Shown here piece by piece: positions 59,771 through 64,000 of a stretch of 64,000 bases of DNA. Numbering within the stretch: the stretch's first letter is position 1; every line of letters begins with the position of its first letter. Below the pieces are notes generated by a model. It had not been told where the DNA came from. It ran no database searches and saw nothing but the letters and a program-made list of their open reading frames with translations. The position numbers and the translations under genes were made by a program. The stretch is from Caballeronia sp. dw_19 (GTDB lineage Bacteria; Pseudomonadota; Gammaproteobacteria; Burkholderiales; Burkholderiaceae): NCBI RefSeq assembly GCF_018449515.1, contig NZ_JAAVUQ010000021.1, positions 83,882-147,881 on the forward strand, read 5' to 3'.

Positions 59771-62700
59771 ATGCCTGATAACTCGACGATTGCCACCGTG
59801 CTGCTGTCGGCCGCACTGATTGGTTGGGGGGCCGTTGATGCAGCTCGCGCGATCCGCGCCAGCCGAAGGAGGCAAAGCCGCGAGCAGCATTACCCGGATT
59901 TCGTTGATCAGTTGCAGGCCGGTCTGATCCGCGTTGACGCGAAGGGCACGATCATCCGCGCGAGTCGATCCGCCGCGCGCATGTTCGGCTATGAGAGCGA
60001 GCTTGATATGCCGGGCCAATCCGTCCAGGGGCTTTCCATGTCGCCAGTCAAATGGGATGGGTTGAGCGACAAGATGCGAAGGGGAGAGCCGGTGCAGCAG
60101 GATGCATTTGCCGGGCGCGATCGGAACGGAAACCCGATTGCGCTGGAAATGCACGTTTGCCCACTATATAAGCCCGGTGCCGCCCGTGCGCAGTACCTCG
60201 GCGCAGATGTCATTTTCCACGACTTGACAGAACGGAACCGCCTCGTTGAGAAGGCGGCAGAAGCTGACGCGAGGGCGCATATTGCGCAAGTGGCGACCCA
60301 GACCGCAAACGCCATGCTCGCGCAATCGGTACTCGAACAGAATGCGGTGCTTGAACATACGCCAGTCAGTGTCTGCTTTGTGAAGGACCGGGTGATCCAG
60401 CGCTGCAACAGTGGTTTCGAGCAGCTCTTCGGATACGACAAGGGTGAACCCGTCGGCAAGTCGACACGCATCCTCTATGGCAGCGATGAAGAGTGGGAGC
60501 AGGGCGGCGCGGACTATCTTGTGATCGCGGAGCATATCTATGTCGGCGACGCCCGATTCGTGCGCAAGGATGGCACGCCTATCTGGTGCGCCGATCACGG
60601 CGCCATGCTCGATCCCGATGACCCAGGCAAAGGCACGGTATGGACCGCACTCGATGTGACCGCGCGCAAGCAAGCCGAAGAGGCGATTAGCGCGGCCAAG
60701 GAAGCCGCCGAGGAGGCGTTGCAGACGAAGTCTGAATTCCTCGCCAACATGAGTCATGAAATCCGGACGCCGATGAACGGCGTGATCGGCATGAGCCGGC
60801 TGGCGCTCAAGACAAACCTCAACGCTCAGCAGCGCAACTATGTCGAGAAAATAGCAGCCTCTGCGGAGAGTCTGCTTAGCATCATCAACAATATCCTGGA
60901 TTTTTCCAAGGCGGAGGCCGGTAAGGTCGTACTCGAAAGAGTCCCTTTTGAACTCGACGACATCCTGGACAATCTATCGAACCTGATCGCGCTCAAAACG
61001 GAGTCGACTGGCGTAGAGGTCGTTTTCCGGGTAGGGGCCGGCATTCCATTACATCTGGTCGGTGACCCGTTGCGCTTAGGACAGGTGCTGGTGAACCTGG
61101 GCACCAATGCTGCCAAGTTCACCGAGCGCGGCGAGATAGTCGTCGGCGTCGATCTCCTGGAAAGTGACGAATACACTGTCATGCTGCAGTTCTCGGTCAG
61201 TGACACCGGCATCGGGATGACCGACGTACAGTTGGCGAAGCTCTTCCAGTCGTTCTCGCAGGCGGACGGCTCGATTACCCGCAAATACGGCGGTACGGGC
61301 CTGGGACTCGCGATCAGCAAGCAACTGGTTGAAATCATGGGCGGTACCATCGACGTGCAGAGCCGTATCGGTGAAGGGAGCCGCTTCAACTTCACGGCGA
61401 GTTTCGAAGTGGGACACAAGGAAATTGTCCGCGAGCGGATCACGACACTGTCGATGAAAGAGCGCCGTGTGCTGGTGGTTGACGACAACGCAGTCGCCTG
61501 CGAAGTGCTGGGCGAGATGCTGGCGTCGTTCGGCCTGCAGGTGACAACGGCTGCTTCCGGGCTCGCAGCGCTCGACGAGCTGGTCGTTTCCTCGAACGCC
61601 GGCCAGCCGATCGACCTGGTACTGATGGACTGGCGCATGCCCGGCTGGGACGGCGTGGAAACGACGCGCCATATCAGGAGCGATGCACGCATTGCTGCCA
61701 CGCCCGCCATCATGATGGTCACGGCCTACTCCCGCGACGATTTGCTGTCGGAGGCGCGGGATGTACATGTGGACGGCTATCTTGCCAAGCCGGTCAACCC
61801 GTCGCTGCTGTATGACATGCTGGTCGAGACCTTGTTTCCCGCATTCAGGTCCAGCGTGCCGGTGGTGCCGGCGCGTGAGGCGCTTGAGCACGACCGGACG
61901 TTGGATTTCGCGGGCCTCGCCGGCCGCCGGGTTCTACTCGTCGAGGACAACGCGATCAACCGGGAGGTGGCGCTCGAATTCCTCGGCCAGGCGCCGATTC
62001 ACGTCGATGTCGCCGACAATGGCCGCGAAGCCGTCGCGTGCGTGCAGCGTACCCGATACGACCTCGTTCTGATGGATCTCCAGATGCCCGTGCTGGATGG
62101 CCTAAGCGCAACGCGTGAGATTCGCTCGATCGCTGGTTTTGAATCGCTGCCCATCATTGCGTTGACCGCTCATGCCATGCCAGGTGACCTGGAAGCGAGT
62201 CGGGACGCCGGCATGAACGGCCATCTCGTGAAACCGATCGACCCGGCTGAACTGATGCAGGTCCTCTTCACCTGGATGGCGCCACAAGGGCGCACGGGTG
62301 ACACGCCCACGAACGACACACGATCGAACCTCTCGCGGACGGTCGTTGAACACAGACATAGCCGGCTTCCGGAACTCGCGGGCGTCGACTGGCAAGTTGC
62401 GCTGCAGCGGACTAACCGCAATCCGGCGCTGTTGCAAAGGCTGATACGCACCTTCCGGGACGACCACCTTCACACGGCACAGACACTCCTCGCGCGCGCG
62501 GGAGAGGGTGACCTTGAAGCTGTCGGGCGTATTTCCCACGGACTGAAATCTTCCGCCGCTTACCTCGGTGCGGGGCGTCTGTCGTGGCTTTCCAGCGAGG
62601 TTGAACAGGCGGTGCGACGCGGTGCGAGCGACGAAGCCCTGGCGCTAGTACCCGACATGGCCGATACATTGTCAGCCTTCATACGGAGTCTGGTTCAACT

Positions 62701-62980
62701 GGATGAAGTCGATTCCACGGTATCTGGACCATCGGATCCGGCTGTGTTCGGTCCGCTGATGAACCGGCTTGCCGATCTGCTGCGTGACGACGACGCGCGT
62801 GCGGAGGACGTTCTGATCGAACTTCAGGCCGCCATGGGACCGGGGGCGGCGGGGGAAACCCAACTGGCCGCTGTCAGAACCGCGGTTGTCGATATCGAGT
62901 ACCGTAGTGCCCTTGAGTTGCTTGCTGCACTGGCATCGTCGGTCGGGATGCAATTAGAAACGGGAGGGCCGCTTGAGTAA
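59771..62980 (+). CDS. Hybrid sensor histidine kinase (PAS-HK-REC-REC-HPt)
   Basis: This is a 1069-residue phosphorelay kinase. A short N-terminal hydrophobic segment (residues about 6-24) may anchor it. Two PAS-like domains (about 45-165 and 185-300) precede the HisKA helix with FLANMSHEIRTPMNGVIGM (phospho-His329) and an HATPase domain with the GTGLGLAISKQL box. Two receiver domains follow, with phospho-acceptor Asp620 (LMDWRMPG) and Asp769 (LMDLQMPV), then a C-terminal HPt with SHGLKSSAAYLG (His923). The relay is complete in one chain. Its end overlaps the REC-GGDEF gene by 8 bases, making that protein the likely output. Confidence 0.93.
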   Translation: MPDNSTIATVLLSAALIGWGAVDAARAIRASRRRQSREQHYPDFVDQLQAGLIRVDAKGTIIRASRSAARMFGYESELDMPGQSVQGLSMSPVKWDGLSDKMRRGEPVQQDAFAGRDRNGNPIALEMHVCPLYKPGAARAQYLGADVIFHDLTERNRLVEKAAEADARAHIAQVATQTANAMLAQSVLEQNAVLEHTPVSVCFVKDRVIQRCNSGFEQLFGYDKGEPVGKSTRILYGSDEEWEQGGADYLVIAEHIYVGDARFVRKDGTPIWCADHGAMLDPDDPGKGTVWTALDVTARKQAEEAISAAKEAAEEALQTKSEFLANMSHEIRTPMNGVIGMSRLALKTNLNAQQRNYVEKIAASAESLLSIINNILDFSKAEAGKVVLERVPFELDDILDNLSNLIALKTESTGVEVVFRVGAGIPLHLVGDPLRLGQVLVNLGTNAAKFTERGEIVVGVDLLESDEYTVMLQFSVSDTGIGMTDVQLAKLFQSFSQADGSITRKYGGTGLGLAISKQLVEIMGGTIDVQSRIGEGSRFNFTASFEVGHKEIVRERITTLSMKERRVLVVDDNAVACEVLGEMLASFGLQVTTAASGLAALDELVVSSNAGQPIDLVLMDWRMPGWDGVETTRHIRSDARIAATPAIMMVTAYSRDDLLSEARDVHVDGYLAKPVNPSLLYDMLVETLFPAFRSSVPVVPAREALEHDRTLDFAGLAGRRVLLVEDNAINREVALEFLGQAPIHVDVADNGREAVACVQRTRYDLVLMDLQMPVLDGLSATREIRSIAGFESLPIIALTAHAMPGDLEASRDAGMNGHLVKPIDPAELMQVLFTWMAPQGRTGDTPTNDTRSNLSRTVVEHRHSRLPELAGVDWQVALQRTNRNPALLQRLIRTFRDDHLHTAQTLLARAGEGDLEAVGRISHGLKSSAAYLGAGRLSWLSSEVEQAVRRGASDEALALVPDMADTLSAFIRSLVQLDEVDSTVSGPSDPAVFGPLMNRLADLLRDDDARAEDVLIELQAAMGPGAAGETQLAAVRTAVVDIEYRSALELLAALASSVGMQLETGGPLE

Positions 62981-63905
62981 AAAAGATATGCAGAAGGTGC
63001 TGGTAGTGGATGATGCGGCGATCAACCGGCAAGTGCTTGGCGACCTGCTGAAGACCGACCATACCGTGATTCTCGCGAAGAACGGCGAGCAGGCGCTGGC
63101 GCTGGCAACGCAGCACGTTCCGGATCTGATCCTTCTCGACGTCGTCATGCCCGAAGTCAGCGGCTACGACGTGCTGAACCGGCTGAAGTCTGATCCGCGC
63201 ACGGCGGCCATCGCTGTGATCTTTATCACCGGACTCGACACACCGGAGGACGAAGCTCATGGACTGACCTTGGGCGCCTCGGACTACATCACCAAGCCGT
63301 TCAATCTCACCGTGGTCCTGGCCCGAGTGCGCTGTCACCTGCAGCTTGCTCGACAGCGGCGCATGCTCGAGACACTGGCTAATATCGACGGCCTCACGGA
63401 GCTTGCGAACCGGCGCCATTTCGATGAGCGTTATGCGCTCGAATGGGCGCGTGCGACGCGCGACCGGCAACCGCTTTCGGTGGCGATTCTCGACATCGAT
63501 TTCTTCAAGAACTACAACGACCAGGCCGGACACGCGATGGGCGACAGAGTCTTGCAAGCTGTGGCCTCCGTACTGACAGACGGGCTGAATCGCGCTACCG
63601 ATCTGGTAGCGCGATTCGGCGGTGAAGAGTTCGCATTGCTGATGCCGGGCACCGGCGCTGAATCTGCTTTGCAACTGGCTGAAAGGTTGCGCGAAGCCAC
63701 TGGCCGCTTGGCGATGCGGCGCCTGGATTCAACTGAGGCCGACCGTATTACCGTGAGCCTCGGCGGGGCTACGTTGCGACTCGGCAACAATGAATCGGCA
63801 GCCGAGTTGTTGAAAGCTGCCGACGATCATCTTTATCGGGCGAAGAACGAGGGGCGCAATCGGGTCGTGTGGCGAGAAGGCAGCCTAAACGCAGGTGCGG
63901 TATAG
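62973..63905 (+). CDS. Response regulator with GGDEF domain (diguanylate cyclase)
   Basis: This is a 310-residue two-domain protein of the PleD/WspR type. The receiver domain (residues about 8-122) has acidic VVDD, phospho-acceptor Asp56 (LLDVVMPE) and the KPF lysine. The GGDEF domain (about 135-300) has the intact active site GGEEF (216-220) and the inhibitory I-site RATD (207-210), so it should make c-di-GMP with product feedback. Translation starts at TTG, preceded by CGGGAGGGCCGC, inside the end of the kinase gene. Phosphorylation by the kinase's HPt is the expected trigger. Confidence 0.93.
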   Translation: MSKKDMQKVLVVDDAAINRQVLGDLLKTDHTVILAKNGEQALALATQHVPDLILLDVVMPEVSGYDVLNRLKSDPRTAAIAVIFITGLDTPEDEAHGLTLGASDYITKPFNLTVVLARVRCHLQLARQRRMLETLANIDGLTELANRRHFDERYALEWARATRDRQPLSVAILDIDFFKNYNDQAGHAMGDRVLQAVASVLTDGLNRATDLVARFGGEEFALLMPGTGAESALQLAERLREATGRLAMRRLDSTEADRITVSLGGATLRLGNNESAAELLKAADDHLYRAKNEGRNRVVWREGSLNAGAV

Positions 63906-64000
63906 CGATTTTCAGGGATCTATCGTGGCCTGACTGCGAGAGAGGCAGGCTGAACATACGGTGAGGTGTTGATTCATCTCTTTATTTGATTTTACATAAG

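Noticed and set aside
1..64000. Search by eye for CRISPR arrays, tRNA and rRNA genes, insertion sequences, phage or conjugation genes.
   Set aside because: No regularly spaced repeats, cloverleaf-like sequences, transposase or integrase proteins were seen. The large inverted repeat is the only repeat structure of note.

Overview
The window looks like a chromosomal segment of a Burkholderiaceae bacterium, most likely Paraburkholderia or Caballeronia. This rests on high-GC codon use, densely packed catabolic operons with Liv-type ABC and ACS-type MFS transporters, and the style of the proteins; no rRNA or other taxonomic marker is present. About 49 protein genes can be supported. I found no tRNA, rRNA, CRISPR array, insertion sequence or phage gene.

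Layout. (1) 1-1106: the 5' part of a Mn-type superoxide dismutase and a small upstream gene, read leftward behind a perfect Fur-box palindrome. (2) 1213-9482: a leftward operon (hydantoinase A and B, CaiB CoA-transferase, enoyl-CoA hydratase, MFS carrier, HMG-CoA-lyase-like protein) with a divergent LysR gene. (3) 10965-20037: an MFS carrier, then a metallo-beta-lactamase-fold hydrolase, a complete branched-chain-type ABC transporter and a DhaK/DhaL kinase pair. (4) 20038-21152: no gene, but a large inverted repeat. (5) 21153-27089 leftward: AldA-type aldehyde dehydrogenase, a fused double CaiB protein, a flavin-reductase-like protein and an SMP-30 lactonase. (6) 27323-31366 rightward: two CaiB transferases, a cysteine-less thiolase homologue and its DUF35 partner. 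(7) 31893-39718: a GntR regulator, a galactarate/altronate-type dehydratase, an MFS carrier, an amidohydrolase, an MmgE/PrpD protein and an acyl-CoA dehydrogenase. (8) 39840-43739: a second cysteine-less thiolase/DUF35 pair, a second GntR/FadR regulator and an SDR. (9) 43847-50288: a second ABC transporter, split over divergent operons and with fused permeases, a D-2-hydroxyacid dehydrogenase and a DUF2889 protein. (10) 50463-56320: an RND efflux operon. (11) 57114-63905: a small monooxygenase-fold protein and a c-di-GMP signalling group (EAL protein, hybrid histidine kinase, REC-GGDEF).

How it fits together. From 10.7 to 45.5 kb the genes read as one catabolic island. It holds importers, three structurally unrelated lactonase or hydrolase candidates, a sugar-acid dehydratase, an aldehyde dehydrogenase and a DHA-type kinase. 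It also holds CoA-transferases, an acyl-CoA dehydrogenase and two predicted retro-aldolase pairs that would split a CoA-activated intermediate. The substrate cannot be read from sequence. The strongest sign of a common circuit is a set of AT-rich palindromes in nearly every promoter region of the island. Where a promoter can be assigned they lie on the -10 element; two of them share an identical 19-base sequence and identical -35/-10 geometry. Two GntR-family regulators in the island are the obvious candidates to read these sites.
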